Shown here: one piece after another, positions 22,383 to 31,952 of the stretch | How the letters are laid out: each line of letters begins with the position of its first letter | Numbering within the stretch: the stretch's first letter is position 1 | Assembly: GCA_017517665.1 (NCBI GenBank) | Contig: JAFWYP010000018.1 | Coordinates: 1-64,000, forward strand | DNA: 64,000 nt | Reading direction: 5' to 3' | Source: Clostridia bacterium | GTDB lineage: Bacteria > Bacillota > Clostridia > Oscillospirales > Acutalibacteraceae | The notes under the pieces: generated by a model | The model's database searches: none | Told to the model about the DNA's origin: nothing | The model's input: the letters and a program-made list of their open reading frames with translations, nothing else | Position numbers and translations under genes: made by a program

Positions 22383-23675
22383 TTGGAGAAATTTGTAATC
22401 AACGGCGGAACGCCTCTTCGCGGCGAAGTCGAAATAAGCGGCGCCAAAAACGCTGCTCTTGCAATCATACCTGCCGCCATTCTCTCACAGGATGTCTGCA
22501 TAATCGAAAACCTTCCTTGCTCGATAAGCGACATCGGATATATGATGAAAATTCTCAAGCAAATCGGTGCAGATGTCAGAGTTATAAACAAACACACAAT
22601 TGAAATAGATTCAAGCCGTGTTGATTCATATGTTATTTCTCATGATATGACAAAGCACCTTCGCGCTTCTTATTATTTCATCGGTGCTCTTCTCGGAAGA
22701 TTTGCAAGAGCAAAGGTGTCAATGCCCGGCGGTTGCTATCTCGGTCCCAGACCCATTGACCAGCACATCAAAGGCTTTGAACTTCTCGGCGCAACCGTTA
22801 CCGTTGAAGATAATGCCATCGTTGATGCAAAAGCAGATAAGCTCATCGGAAGCCCCATTTATCTTGACATGGCTTCCGTAGGTGCAACTGTTAATATTCT
22901 TCTCGCTGCAGTCAGAGCAGAAGGTCTTACCGTTATTGAGAATGCAGCCAAAGAGCCTCATATAGTTGACCTTGCAAACTTCCTTAACTCAATGGGTGCC
23001 GATATCAGGGGCGCAGGTACGGATGTTATCAAGGTAAGAGGCGTTGACAGACTTCACGGCTGCACATATTCCATCATTCCCGACCAGATTGAGGCAGGCA
23101 CATTTATGGTTGCCGCAGCCGCAACAATGGGCGATGTTGTTATCAAAAACGTTATTCCCAAGCATCTCGAGTCAATTTCAAAGAAGCTTATCGAATCAGG
23201 AGCAATTGTTGAAGAGTATGATGATGCTGTAAGAGTCGCTCTCGGCAGGCGTCCCGATAAATGCAACATCAAAACCATGCCCCACCCCGGTTTTCCCACC
23301 GATATGCAGCCTCAGTTTGCAGTTCTTCTTGCTCTTGCTGAAGGTACAAGCATTATTTCAGAAAGTGTTTGGTCCAACCGTTTCAAATATACCGAGCAGC
23401 TCAACCGAATGGGCGCAGACATCAAGGCTGACGGTCAGCTTGCCGTAGTTCAGGGAGTTGAACAGCTTAAAGGTGCACCCGTAAAAGCAGATGACCTCCG
23501 TGCAGGTGCCGCAATGATTATTGCAGGTCTTGCCGCAAGCGGCATAACCGAGATTGAGGATATCTATCATATCGACAGAGGATATGAGTATGTTGTTGAG
23601 AAATTCAAAGGTCTGGGCGCGGACATAAAGAGAATCCTTTATCCGGAACCCGATGCTCTCATCAGTGCAGGTTGA
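22383..23675 (+). CDS. murA: UDP-N-acetylglucosamine 1-carboxyvinyltransferase
   Basis: The 430-residue enzyme catalyses the first committed step of peptidoglycan synthesis, transferring enolpyruvate from PEP to UDP-GlcNAc in the cytoplasm. SGAKNAAL holds the substrate lysine (Lys22), and the active-site loop MPGGCYLGPRPID holds Cys118, the fosfomycin target. Later blocks IPDQIEAGTFMVAAA, TMPHPGFPTDMQPQ and RFKYTEQLNRMGAD are standard. The TTG start at 22383 has GAGGGA nine bases upstream. The gene has its own terminator, so it is probably monocistronic. Confidence 0.97.
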   Translation: MEKFVINGGTPLRGEVEISGAKNAALAIIPAAILSQDVCIIENLPCSISDIGYMMKILKQIGADVRVINKHTIEIDSSRVDSYVISHDMTKHLRASYYFIGALLGRFARAKVSMPGGCYLGPRPIDQHIKGFELLGATVTVEDNAIVDAKADKLIGSPIYLDMASVGATVNILLAAVRAEGLTVIENAAKEPHIVDLANFLNSMGADIRGAGTDVIKVRGVDRLHGCTYSIIPDQIEAGTFMVAAAATMGDVVIKNVIPKHLESISKKLIESGAIVEEYDDAVRVALGRRPDKCNIKTMPHPGFPTDMQPQFAVLLALAEGTSIISESVWSNRFKYTEQLNRMGADIKADGQLAVVQGVEQLKGAPVKADDLRAGAAMIIAGLAASGITEIEDIYHIDRGYEYVVEKFKGLGADIKRILYPEPDALISAG

Positions 23676-23705
23676 TTTTACGGAATATATAATGTATATA
23701 ATATT

Positions 23706-23744
23706 ACCGCCGTAAGCCTTGATGGATTATGGCGGTTTCTTTTG
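23706..23744 (+). terminator. Intrinsic terminator of murA
   Basis: A 10 bp stem (ACCGCCGTAA / TTATGGCGGT, one wobble) is followed by TTCTTTT. The ribosome site of the next gene overlaps the end of the T-tract, so partial read-through is likely. Confidence 0.75.
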
Positions 23745-23753
23745 GAGTTTTAT

Positions 23754-24539
23754 ATGGCAAGATTTTGTTCTTTATATTCATCAAGCAGCGGAAACTGCAC
23801 ATACATAGGTTCTTCTTACGGAGGTATTCTGATAGATGTCGGAGTCAGTGCAAAAAGAGCCTCGGAAGCATTGTGTGAAATCGGTGTTGATCCATCGTCA
23901 ATCGGCGCAATTTTTATAACCCATGAGCATTGGGACCACATAAACGGCGTAAGAGTCTTTGCTGAGCGTCACGGAGTCAGGGTATATGCATCGGAAGGTA
24001 CTCTTTCGGGTATGGAAGAACTCGGCGCACTCACCGAAAAAATGACGGCAGATGTTATTCCTTACAGCGGAATCGAGGTATGCGGAATACATATCAAACC
24101 TTTCAGAACACCTCATGACACCAAGGAAAGTACGGGATTTGCCGTTGTGACTCCCGACTGCAAGCGCATTGCAGTGGCAACTGATATCGGCTGTGTTGAC
24201 GAATCGGTTATGAATTCTATTTACGGCAGCGACCTTGTTCTTCTTGAATCAAATCACGATGTCGGTATGCTCCAGAACGGACCTTATCCGTATTTTCTCA
24301 AGCAGAGAATTCTTTCCGACCGCGGACATCTTTCCAACGAAAACTGCGCAAGAACAGCCGTAAAGCTCGTAGAATCGGGCACAACACGTCTTGTTCTCGG
24401 ACATTTGAGCAAAGAAAATAACATCCCCTCCCTCGCCTTTGAAACAACCCGTGCTGCATTGACAATGGCAGGCGCAAAGGAAAATATCGACTATCTGCTG
24501 ACCGTTGCAGGTGACAGAAATCCCGTTATTGCTCTGTAA
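23754..24539 (+). CDS. yycJ: Metallo-beta-lactamase-fold hydrolase YycJ/WalJ
   Basis: The start at 23754 (GGAG seven bases upstream) gives 261 residues. The motifs HEHWDHINGV (HxHxDH), RTPHD and ESNHD, with a late GHLSKENN histidine, define the YycJ/WalJ subgroup of the MBL superfamily. In Bacilli this gene belongs to the walRK locus, and the protein is a 5'-3' exonuclease linked to replication and wall coordination. Here no walRK genes are adjacent. Its last 14 bases overlap the convergent M23 peptidase gene. Confidence 0.9.
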   Translation: MARFCSLYSSSSGNCTYIGSSYGGILIDVGVSAKRASEALCEIGVDPSSIGAIFITHEHWDHINGVRVFAERHGVRVYASEGTLSGMEELGALTEKMTADVIPYSGIEVCGIHIKPFRTPHDTKESTGFAVVTPDCKRIAVATDIGCVDESVMNSIYGSDLVLLESNHDVGMLQNGPYPYFLKQRILSDRGHLSNENCARTAVKLVESGTTRLVLGHLSKENNIPSLAFETTRAALTMAGAKENIDYLLTVAGDRNPVIAL

Positions 24540-25614
24540 TTTCTGTCGGTGCAAGGGTTGTGATATGTCTCATGTCGTCAGGATATGAGTCGTCAAAAAC
24601 ATCGTAAACCCTTTTGTACTCACCGCTTTCCGAATCTTTTACAACACTTGATTTATTCTTGTTGAGCAATTCAACAAGGGCATACATATCAAGCCATATC
24701 TGATTTGTGCCCTCTTTCTGAACCTCATTGAAGATAAGCTGCATTCCGAAATGAAGATGCGGAACGGTCATTCCGTTCACGTTTTCTTCGGTTGAATAAC
24801 CCGTCATTCCGAGATAACCGATAACCTGCCCCGCCTTTACTCTCGACCCGATTTCAAGACCCTCGGCATAGGGACGGTTTCTCCTAAGATGAGCATAATA
24901 ATATGAACGTTTGCCGTCAAAGCTTCGCACGGCAATTCTCCAGCCGCCGTAACGGTTCCATCCGATTGCTTCAACCGTTCCGCCCTCCACCGCAATTATC
25001 GGAGTGCCGATTGAACCCATCAGGTCATTGCCCAGATGACGGCGTTTATAGCCGTATGAACGCGAAACCCCGAAATCGTCATAGTGGCTGTATCCGAACC
25101 CCTCGGCAATCGGCGAATACGCTTTCAGACCGTACCCCTCCACCACCTTCACTCCCCCGTTTCCGTCGGGTGCGGCTTTGGTGTATTCTCCTAAAATTCC
25201 CGAAAGAACCGCCGAAAAAGCTTCCTTGTGGAATCGGTAATACTTGTTTGTTTTCATAAGGTCATCGGGCATAAGATCATCGCCGAGTGCCTCAACAAGC
25301 TTATCAAGCTGCGTGCTTTTATATTCGCTCCATTTACCGCCGTTTTTGCATGAAAGATAAGAAAGCGTGTCAATCCACGAGAGATGTCTTTCCGTGCCGT
25401 AGGTGGAAATATCAAGCTCCATCGCATCGCGCAAAGCGTTGTAGGGAACGGAAAAATCAACCCATTTTATATAATTTTTGGTTGTCGCTTCCGTCTGCGT
25501 AACCGTGACCGCGGTATCGGTAATCCTGCGTGAAAGCTGCACTCCGAAAACACAGCAGACAACCGTAAATAAACAGAAAAACAAAACAACAAGTCTGTCC
25601 TTAAGCACTTTCAT
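24526..25614 (-). CDS. M23 family metallopeptidase, membrane-anchored
   Basis: The 362-residue protein has an N-terminal signal anchor (LVVLFFCLFTVVCCVFGVQL), a helical middle domain and an M23 domain (about 195-310) with RRHLGNDLMG (HxxxD), YYYAHLRRN and PHLHFGMQ. All zinc-ligand positions look intact. It is probably a peptidoglycan endopeptidase or a sporulation-type LytM protein acting outside the membrane. It is divergent from rlmH with only 43 bp between starts and convergent with yycJ. Confidence 0.85.
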   Translation of the reverse strand: MKVLKDRLVVLFFCLFTVVCCVFGVQLSRRITDTAVTVTQTEATTKNYIKWVDFSVPYNALRDAMELDISTYGTERHLSWIDTLSYLSCKNGGKWSEYKSTQLDKLVEALGDDLMPDDLMKTNKYYRFHKEAFSAVLSGILGEYTKAAPDGNGGVKVVEGYGLKAYSPIAEGFGYSHYDDFGVSRSYGYKRRHLGNDLMGSIGTPIIAVEGGTVEAIGWNRYGGWRIAVRSFDGKRSYYYAHLRRNRPYAEGLEIGSRVKAGQVIGYLGMTGYSTEENVNGMTVPHLHFGMQLIFNEVQKEGTNQIWLDMYALVELLNKNKSSVVKDSESGEYKRVYDVFDDSYPDDMRHITTLAPTEITEQ

Positions 25615-25657
25615 ATAATCACTCCCGTTGTAAAAATATGCAAATCAGGAGGTCGCA

Positions 25658-26140
25658 ATGATTAATATAAACATAATATGCGTGGGAAAGCTCAAAGAAG
25701 ATTATCTCCGCATGGCTTGTGCCGAATACGAAAAAAGGCTCGGTGCATTCTGTAAACTGAAAATAACCGAGCTCACTCCCGCAAGACTCCCGGAAAATCC
25801 CAACGACGCACAGATTGAAGCTGCTCTCAACGATGAAAGTGACAGAATTCTGTCAAAAATCTCCGCAAACGAAGCTGTTTTTGCTCTCTGCATAGAAGGC
25901 AAAGAGTTATCATCGGAAGGTCTTTCAAAAGAGATAGAAAAGTGTGCGGTTTCGGGATTCGGCTCGCTCTGCTTCATAATAGGAGGCTCTCACGGTCTTT
26001 CCCCCGCGGTCAAAAACAGGGCAAAATTCCGTCTTTCCATGAGTCCCATGACTTTCCCCCATCAGCTTGCAAGAGTTATGCTTCTTGAGCAGATTTACCG
26101 TTCATTCATGATTTCAAGCGGCGGAAAATACCATAAATAA
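25658..26140 (+). CDS. rlmH: 23S rRNA (pseudouridine-1915-N3)-methyltransferase RlmH
   Basis: The 160-residue SPOUT methyltransferase has the family's FIIGGSHGLSP knot motif (about 107-117), FPHQLARVMLLEQIYRSFMI and the C-terminal GGKYHK that completes the active site. It methylates pseudouridine 1915 in helix 69 of 23S rRNA on assembled 70S ribosomes. AGGAGG precedes the ATG. The length is normal for the family. Confidence 0.97.
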   Translation: MININIICVGKLKEDYLRMACAEYEKRLGAFCKLKITELTPARLPENPNDAQIEAALNDESDRILSKISANEAVFALCIEGKELSSEGLSKEIEKCAVSGFGSLCFIIGGSHGLSPAVKNRAKFRLSMSPMTFPHQLARVMLLEQIYRSFMISSGGKYHK

Positions 26141-26253
26141 AATCAAAGTGCATAAAAACACATCAGGTTTTTTGTTGGATTTGCACCGTTTTTTACGCTG
26201 ATTTTTGTAATTTTGTTCAGTTTACCAAAAGTTTGAAAAATATCAAAAAACTG

Positions 26254-26282
26254 TTGCATATTTGATAAAAAATGTATAGAAT
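26254..26282 (+). promoter_or_regulatory. gapA promoter
   Basis: TTGCAT (26254-26259) and TAGAAT (26277-26282) have a 17 base spacer. A 43 nt leader with TGGAGG before the ATG follows. Confidence 0.7.
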
Positions 26283-26325
26283 ATATCTTGTCAAAAAAAG
26301 AAATTATTTTTGGAGGTAATTCACT

Positions 26326-27342
26326 ATGGCAGTTAAAGTTGCAATCAATGGCTTCGGCCGTATCGGCCGTCTCGCATTCCGTCAGATGTTCGGTGCAGAA
26401 GGCTACGAAATCGTTGCTATCAACGACCTTACAAATCCCGCTATGCTCGCTCACCTTCTCAAGTACGACACAGCTCAGGGCAGATACGCTCTCGCTGATA
26501 CAGTAGTTGCAGGCGAAGACAGCATCACAGTTGACGGCAAAGAAATCAAAATCTATGCTAAGGCTAACGCTGCAGAACTTCCCTGGGGCGAAATCGGTGT
26601 TGACGTTGTTCTTGAATGCACAGGTTTCTACACCTCAAAGGCTAAGAGCCAGGCTCACATCGACGCTGGCGCAAAGAAAGTTGTTATTTCTGCTCCCGCA
26701 GGCAACGACCTTCCCACAATCGTTTACAGCGTAAACGAAAACACTCTTACAGCTGAAGATACAATCATCTCCGCTGCTTCCTGCACAACAAACTGCCTTG
26801 CTCCCATGGCTAAGGCTCTCAACGACTACGCTCCCATCCAGAGCGGTATCATGACAACTGTTCATGCATACACAGGCGACCAGATGGTTCTTGACGGTCC
26901 TCACAGAAAGGGCGACTTCAGAAGAGCAAGAGCTGCTGCTGCTAACATCGTTCCCAACTCAACAGGCGCTGCAAAGGCTATCGGCCTTGTTATTCCCGAA
27001 CTCAACGGCAAACTCATCGGTTCTGCACAGCGTGTTCCTGTTCCTACCGGTTCTACAACAATCCTTGTTGCTGTTGTTAAGGGTAAGGACATTACTAAGG
27101 AAGGCATCAATGCTGCTATGAAGGCTGCTTCATCAGCTTCCTTCGGCTACACAGAAGAAGAACTCGTTTCCAGCGATATCATCGGTATCACATACGGTTC
27201 ACTCTTCGATGCAACTCAGACAATGGTTACAAAGCTTGCTGACGATATGTATCAGGTTCAGGTTGTTTCATGGTATGACAATGAAAACAGCTACACAAGC
27301 CAGATGGTTCGTACAATCAAGTACTTCGCAGAGCTTGCATAA
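26326..27342 (+). CDS. gapA: Glyceraldehyde-3-phosphate dehydrogenase
   Basis: The 338-residue glycolytic enzyme oxidises glyceraldehyde-3-phosphate with NAD and phosphate. It has the Rossmann start [15 protein letters not shown], the catalytic ASCTTNC (Cys153) and WYDNENSY near the end. Codon use is strongly biased (AAG, GGC, CTC, GTT), as expected for a very highly expressed gene. It is monocistronic, with its own promoter and a strong terminator, and no pgk/tpi genes are adjacent. Confidence 0.98.
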   Translation: MAVKVAINGFGRIGRLAFRQMFGAEGYEIVAINDLTNPAMLAHLLKYDTAQGRYALADTVVAGEDSITVDGKEIKIYAKANAAELPWGEIGVDVVLECTGFYTSKAKSQAHIDAGAKKVVISAPAGNDLPTIVYSVNENTLTAEDTIISAASCTTNCLAPMAKALNDYAPIQSGIMTTVHAYTGDQMVLDGPHRKGDFRRARAAAANIVPNSTGAAKAIGLVIPELNGKLIGSAQRVPVPTGSTTILVAVVKGKDITKEGINAAMKAASSASFGYTEEELVSSDIIGITYGSLFDATQTMVTKLADDMYQVQVVSWYDNENSYTSQMVRTIKYFAELA

Positions 27343-27360
27343 TTTAAGCTAAACCCAATC

Positions 27361-27391
27361 AAGGACCGGTTGTTTCAGCCGGTCCTTTTAA
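27361..27391 (+). terminator. Intrinsic terminator of gapA
   Basis: A 9 bp GC-rich stem (AAGGACCGG / CCGGTCCTT) is followed by TTTAATTA. Confidence 0.9.
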
Positions 27392-27411
27392 TTAGTGAAC
27401 GGAGAGATTTT

Positions 27412-28140
27412 ATGGGTCTTAAACGTCTTGACAAGTTAATAGCGCTCAACTGCAATGTGTCCCGAAAAGACGCAAGAAAGCTCATAAAGGATGCCGCCGT
27501 TTCGGTGAATTCAAGGGTTTGTCTGCGCGCTGAGGAACTTGTTGACCCCGAGGTTGACGAAATAGATGTAAAGGGATATAACTTTACAGCTAAGGAGCAT
27601 ATTTACATAATGCTCAACAAGCCTCAGGGAGTTATAAGTGCTACCACTGACCCTGCAAAAAAGACGGTTATCGACATCATCCCTCCGGAGCTTAAAAGGC
27701 GCAGTCTTTTCCCCGCTGGAAGACTTGACAGAAATACCGTGGGTCTTTTAATTATAACGGATGACGGCGCTTTTGCCCATAGAATAATGAGCCCTGCACA
27801 CCATGTTTTCAAGACGTATGAAGCCACTCTTTCCTTCCCGATTGACGAAAATGACATCGCAAAATTAGAATCAGGAATCACCCTCGGAGACGGCACGGAA
27901 TGCCTGCCCGCAAAGGTGAAAGCCTTTACAACCACAGAAGGTCTGCCTGCCGCTGAAATCAAAATCAGAGAGGGTAAATACCATCAGGTCAAGCGTATGT
28001 TTCACGCTTTGGGCAACAATGTTGAGCATCTGAGAAGAATTCAGATAGGTTCGCTGAAGCTCGACACTTCTCTTGCAGAAGGCGAATGCCGTGAAATGAC
28101 CGATGAAGAGCTTGAACTTGTTTTTCTTGATGAAAACTGA
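27412..28140 (+). CDS. RsuA/RluB-family pseudouridine synthase
   Basis: The start at 27412 (GGAGAG six bases upstream) gives 242 residues. An N-terminal S4 RNA-binding domain (RLDKLIALNCNVSRKDARKL) is followed by the catalytic domain with MLNKPQGVISA and GRLDRNTVGLLIITDDG, where the Asp is the catalytic residue. EGKYHQVKRMFHALG is the family's C-terminal motif. It modifies 16S or 23S rRNA in the cytoplasm. The length and motifs suggest the RsuA (16S psi516) side, but the exact site cannot be fixed from sequence alone. Confidence 0.92.
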   Translation: MGLKRLDKLIALNCNVSRKDARKLIKDAAVSVNSRVCLRAEELVDPEVDEIDVKGYNFTAKEHIYIMLNKPQGVISATTDPAKKTVIDIIPPELKRRSLFPAGRLDRNTVGLLIITDDGAFAHRIMSPAHHVFKTYEATLSFPIDENDIAKLESGITLGDGTECLPAKVKAFTTTEGLPAAEIKIREGKYHQVKRMFHALGNNVEHLRRIQIGSLKLDTSLAEGECREMTDEELELVFLDEN

Positions 28141-28213
28141 ATAAAAATCAAACACATTATTATTTCATCTCACGCATAGTTTTGTAATAAACTGCCTTGA
28201 GAGGAGTAATAAT

Positions 28214-29062
28214 GTGTTTGTTGTTTTAAAAACCGTCGTCCCCGAGAAAAACTGCTTAAAACGGAGAAAACAGATTAAAAGGATCAAAAATTCTCCTGCC
28301 GCTGTATACAAAACCGAAATGGGACTTCCGTTTTATATTCTTGAGATTATTGAACCGAAAAAAGAATCCGATTTTGCAAAAATTTCCGGAAAATGCGGAA
28401 GATATGCCTCGCGGATAATCGCCTCCCATTCATTTCCTCTGCCGGATAATTCGGGACTGAAAAGATTTATCCCCGTTTCAATGAATTCTTTTCTGATTTT
28501 TAACACCGCATTGGCAGCAATCGGGAAAGCCTCTCTGCCCGCCGATAAAATCTGCATCACCGTAACCGACAGAAATGCCGTTGTAAGCTCGAGAATATGC
28601 GAGCTTCTCCCCTATGCATCAACAATCAGAATAATCACGTCTCATCCCGAAAGATACGCACTTGCGGTAACGGAAGCTTATGAAAATCACGGTGCGTCGC
28701 TCGTGATACGCAACAATTACGAACCCGTTTCTCAGCCCGAAATTGTCATCTGCTGTGACGGTGCAGTTTTATCTTCGATGAATAACGCGGCTGTTTTTGT
28801 TGCAAAAAGGAAAACAGGCGGCAAGGTGCGCTTCAACGGCATCGGTGTCAGGCTTTCGGATTATCACCAAGAGCTTATACCCGATGACATTGAAACTGTT
28901 GATTTTGCAGGGGCATTGACAGAGCTTTGCGGCAGCTCGGAATACAAATTTTCTCCGTTTTCGGAAATTGAAATAAGCTGCAGTAATTGCGAAAATCCTG
29001 TCGCGGAAAAGTGTCTGAAATGTTGTGTTTGTAACCAATCTGTAACCAATCCGAAGGCATGA
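28214..29062 (+). CDS. Hypothetical protein, conserved-type
   Basis: A GTG start at 28214 with GAGGAG seven bases upstream gives 282 residues. The N-terminus is basic (KRRKQIKRIKNS). The middle has a Rossmann-like alternation (ICITVTDRNAVVSSRICELL, IRIITSHPERYALAVTEAYE) and the end has a Cys-rich tail (CSNCENPVAEKCLKCCVCNQ), which could bind a metal. I do not recognise the family. It lies between the pseudouridine synthase and greA and has its own ribosome site. Confidence 0.65.
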   Translation: MFVVLKTVVPEKNCLKRRKQIKRIKNSPAAVYKTEMGLPFYILEIIEPKKESDFAKISGKCGRYASRIIASHSFPLPDNSGLKRFIPVSMNSFLIFNTALAAIGKASLPADKICITVTDRNAVVSSRICELLPYASTIRIITSHPERYALAVTEAYENHGASLVIRNNYEPVSQPEIVICCDGAVLSSMNNAAVFVAKRKTGGKVRFNGIGVRLSDYHQELIPDDIETVDFAGALTELCGSSEYKFSPFSEIEISCSNCENPVAEKCLKCCVCNQSVTNPKA

Positions 29063-29067
29063 AAAAC

Positions 29068-29096
29068 TTGACATATTTATATATATATATTATAAT
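29068..29096 (+). promoter_or_regulatory. greA promoter
   Basis: TTGACA (29068-29073) and TATAAT (29091-29096) have an AT-alternating 17 base spacer. This is a perfect consensus, starting a transcript about 50 nt before greA. Confidence 0.9.
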
Positions 29097-29150
29097 ATAA
29101 AAGATTTTACGCACACGTATATAATATCAAATTAAAGGAGATATATCGAA

Positions 29151-29621
29151 ATGGAAAAAAAGACAGTCTTTACCCGTGAAGATTATAACAAATTGAGCGA
29201 GGAACTCAACAAACTCAAAACCGAGGGAAGAGACGATATCGCTGAAAAAATTAAGGAAGCACGTTCACACGGCGACCTTTCAGAAAACGCTGAATATGAT
29301 GAGGCAATGAACGAACAAGCTAAGCTTGAAGCTGAAATCGCAAAGCTTGAAGCTGACCTTCGCAATGCAAAAATTCTTGACGAAACAGAGCTTACAACCG
29401 AATTCGTTCGTATCGGTTCAAAGGTTAAGCTTTATGACATGGACTTTGAAGAAGAAGTTGAATATAAAATTCTCGGCAAGAGTGACCTTGACAACGGCAT
29501 CATTTCCGACCTTTCACCCGTCGGTTCCGCTGTAATGGGCAAGAAAGTCGGCGACATCGCTGGAGTTCAGACTCCTTCCGGCAAGGTTATCAAAATGGAG
29601 ATTCTTGAAATTTCCAAATAA
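29151..29621 (+). CDS. greA: Transcription elongation factor GreA
   Basis: The 156-residue protein has an N-terminal antiparallel coiled coil (about 1-75) with the conserved ARSHGDLSENAEYDEA acidic tip, and a C-terminal FKBP-like domain (GSKVKLYDMDFEEEVEYKIL...SPVGSAVMGKKVGD). It rescues backtracked RNA polymerase by stimulating transcript cleavage. AAGGAG lies upstream of the ATG. The gene precedes lysS, a common arrangement. Confidence 0.98.
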   Translation: MEKKTVFTREDYNKLSEELNKLKTEGRDDIAEKIKEARSHGDLSENAEYDEAMNEQAKLEAEIAKLEADLRNAKILDETELTTEFVRIGSKVKLYDMDFEEEVEYKILGKSDLDNGIISDLSPVGSAVMGKKVGDIAGVQTPSGKVIKMEILEISK

Positions 29622-29634
29622 CAAATCCGAAATA

Positions 29635-29680
29635 AGCGGCGATGGGATTCGGGAGTAAATTTCCCCCTATCGCTTTTTGG
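29635..29680 (+). terminator. Hairpin, probable terminator between greA and lysS
   Basis: GCGATGGG and CCCTATCGC form an interrupted stem (one bulge) with a long loop, followed by TTTTTGG. It is weaker than the others in the window and may only attenuate read-through into lysS. Confidence 0.6.
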
Positions 29681-29707
29681 CATTAAAAGAGAAAGGAATT
29701 AATAACA

Positions 29708-31216
29708 ATGGCTGAAGAAAAGATTGTTAACGCCGTTCCCGAAGAAGAACAGGAACAGGACACCAACGAACTCAGACAGATAAGGGTTGAAAAGCTCGAA
29801 GCTCTCCAGGCTGCAGGCAATGACCCGTTTCAGATTACACTCGCAGAGCAGACTATCCACAACGCAGAGATAGTTGAACGCTTTGAAGAGCTTGAAAACA
29901 CAGACGTATCAATCTGCGGCAGAATGATGAGCCGCCGTGATATGGGTAAGGCAAACTTCATCGACGTAAGAGACCTCACCGGCAGAATGCAGGTTTATGT
30001 CAAGATTGACGAAATCGGCGAAGAAAGCTTTGCGGACTTCAAGAAGTGGGATATCGGCGATATCGTTGAAGTCAAGGGCTTTGTTTTCAGAACAAGAAGA
30101 GGCGAAGTTTCCGTTCATGCAAAGGCAATCCGTCTTCTTTCAAAGTCACTTCTTCCCCTCCCCGAGAAATTCCACGGTCTCACAAACACCGATACACGCT
30201 ACAGAAGACGTTATCTTGACCTCATCATGAACCCCGATGTAAAGGATACTTTTGTAAAGCGTTCGCTTATTCTCCGTGAAATCAGAAACTATCTTGATTC
30301 ACAAGGCTTCCTCGAGGTTGAAACACCCGTTCTTGTTTCAAACGCAGGCGGTGCGGCTGCAAGACCCTTTGAAACTCACCACAACGCTCTCAATGAAGAT
30401 TTCAAGCTCCGCATTTCTCTTGAGCTTTACCTCAAAAGACTTATCGTAGGCGGTATGGAAAAAGTTTATGAAATCGGCAGAGTTTTCAGAAACGAAGGCG
30501 TTGACACCCGTCATAACCCCGAATTCACTCTCATGGAACTCTATCAGGCATATACCGACTACAACGGCATGATGGAACTGACCGAAAATCTCTACCGTCA
30601 CGTTGCTCAGGCTGTTCTCGGCACAACAAAGATTTCCTACAACGGCGTTGAAATGGACCTCGGCAAACCCTTTGAGAAGATCACAATGGTTGATGCCGTC
30701 AAGAAGTATGCAGGCGTTGACTGGAACGAAATTGAAACTCTCGAAGATGCAAGAGCTGTTGCCGACAAGCATCATATCGAATACGAAAAGAGACACGGCA
30801 AGGGCGATATTCTTGCTCTCTTCTTTGAAGAATATGCTGAAGAACATCTCATCCAGCCTACATTCGTTATCGACCATCCCATCGAAATTTCTCCCCTTAC
30901 AAAGAAAAAACCCGAAGACCCCAACTTTGTTGAACGCTTCGAGTTCTTTATGAACGGCTGGGAAATGGCTAACGCATATTCCGAACTTAACGACCCCATC
31001 GACCAGAGAGAACGCTTCAAGGCTCAGGAAGCACAGCTTGCTCAGGGTGACGAAGAAGCAAACACAACAGACGAAGACTTCATGATGGCTCTTGAATACG
31101 GTATGCCCCCCACAGGCGGTATCGGCTTCGGCATCGACAGAATGTGCATGCTTCTCACCGACTCTCAGGCTATCAGAGACGTGCTTCTCTTCCCCACAAT
31201 GAAATCAATCGACTGA
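29708..31216 (+). CDS. lysS: Lysyl-tRNA synthetase, class II
   Basis: The 502-residue enzyme charges tRNA-Lys. An acidic N-terminal extension is followed by an OB-fold anticodon-binding domain (VSICGRMMSRRDMGKANFID) and the class II core: motif 2 FRNEGVDTRHNPEFTLMELY and motif 3 GFGIDRMCMLLTD. The ribosome site GAAAGGAA is upstream. A glycosyltransferase gene starts 1 bp after the stop, so the whole surface-polymer operon may be read from the lysS transcript. Confidence 0.97.
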   Translation: MAEEKIVNAVPEEEQEQDTNELRQIRVEKLEALQAAGNDPFQITLAEQTIHNAEIVERFEELENTDVSICGRMMSRRDMGKANFIDVRDLTGRMQVYVKIDEIGEESFADFKKWDIGDIVEVKGFVFRTRRGEVSVHAKAIRLLSKSLLPLPEKFHGLTNTDTRYRRRYLDLIMNPDVKDTFVKRSLILREIRNYLDSQGFLEVETPVLVSNAGGAAARPFETHHNALNEDFKLRISLELYLKRLIVGGMEKVYEIGRVFRNEGVDTRHNPEFTLMELYQAYTDYNGMMELTENLYRHVAQAVLGTTKISYNGVEMDLGKPFEKITMVDAVKKYAGVDWNEIETLEDARAVADKHHIEYEKRHGKGDILALFFEEYAEEHLIQPTFVIDHPIEISPLTKKKPEDPNFVERFEFFMNGWEMANAYSELNDPIDQRERFKAQEAQLAQGDEEANTTDEDFMMALEYGMPPTGGIGFGIDRMCMLLTDSQAIRDVLLFPTMKSID

Positions 31217-31217
31217 T

Positions 31218-31910
31218 ATGAAAATATCCGTTGCGCTTGCCGCATATAAAGGCGAGCAATATATATCCGAGCAGATAGATTCCATCCTCTCTCAGCTCGG
31301 CGAAAACGATGAACTGATAGTTTCGGACGATTATCCCGCAGGTAAAACCCGTGAAATCGTCCTCGGTTATCAGTCGGAAGACAAAAGAGTGCGTTATATT
31401 GAAGGCGACGGCAAGGGCGTTGTTAAAAATTTTGAAAATGCTCTCAGAGCCTGCACGGGAGATGTTGTTTTTCTCTGTGACCAGGATGATATGTGGATGC
31501 CCGATAAGGTTAAGCTCGTCATGAAAGAATTTTCAAACGGCGCAGACCTTGTTCTCCACGATGCATCCGTCACCGACTCCTCGCTCAATATAACCGAGCC
31601 TTCATATTTTGCAGTTCACGGCTCAAACGCTTCATTCATCGGCAATCTGGCAAGAAATTCATTTGTCGGCTGCTGTATGGCGTTCACAAAGCAGGTTTTG
31701 CATGAGTCACTGCCTTTCCCCGGGGCACTTGCCATGCATGATTGGTGGATTGCGCTTGTTGCGCTGAAGAAAAAAAGAAATGTTGTTCTTCTTCAAAAGC
31801 CGCTTATAAAGTGGCGCAGACATTCCGCAACCGTAACAGGCGGAAAAACATCTCTTTTTCAAAAAATAAGATGGCGTGTAAATATTCTTTTATCTTTATT
31901 AAAAATTTAA
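31218..31910 (+). CDS. Glycosyltransferase family 2
   Basis: The 230-residue enzyme has a GT-A fold with VALAAYKGEQYISEQIDSIL, the divalent-metal motif DQDDMWMPDK and an NSFVGCCMAFTK acceptor-loop. This resembles rhamnosyl/galactosyl transferases of capsule and rhamnan clusters. It lacks membrane helices, so it acts at the cytoplasmic face. It begins 1 bp after lysS. No separate ribosome site is clear, so translation is probably coupled to lysS. Confidence 0.9.
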   Translation: MKISVALAAYKGEQYISEQIDSILSQLGENDELIVSDDYPAGKTREIVLGYQSEDKRVRYIEGDGKGVVKNFENALRACTGDVVFLCDQDDMWMPDKVKLVMKEFSNGADLVLHDASVTDSSLNITEPSYFAVHGSNASFIGNLARNSFVGCCMAFTKQVLHESLPFPGALAMHDWWIALVALKKKRNVVLLQKPLIKWRRHSATVTGGKTSLFQKIRWRVNILLSLLKI

Positions 31911-31952
31911 ATGCAGTTTCCAATATGTGCCTTGGAAAGGAATAAATAAATT

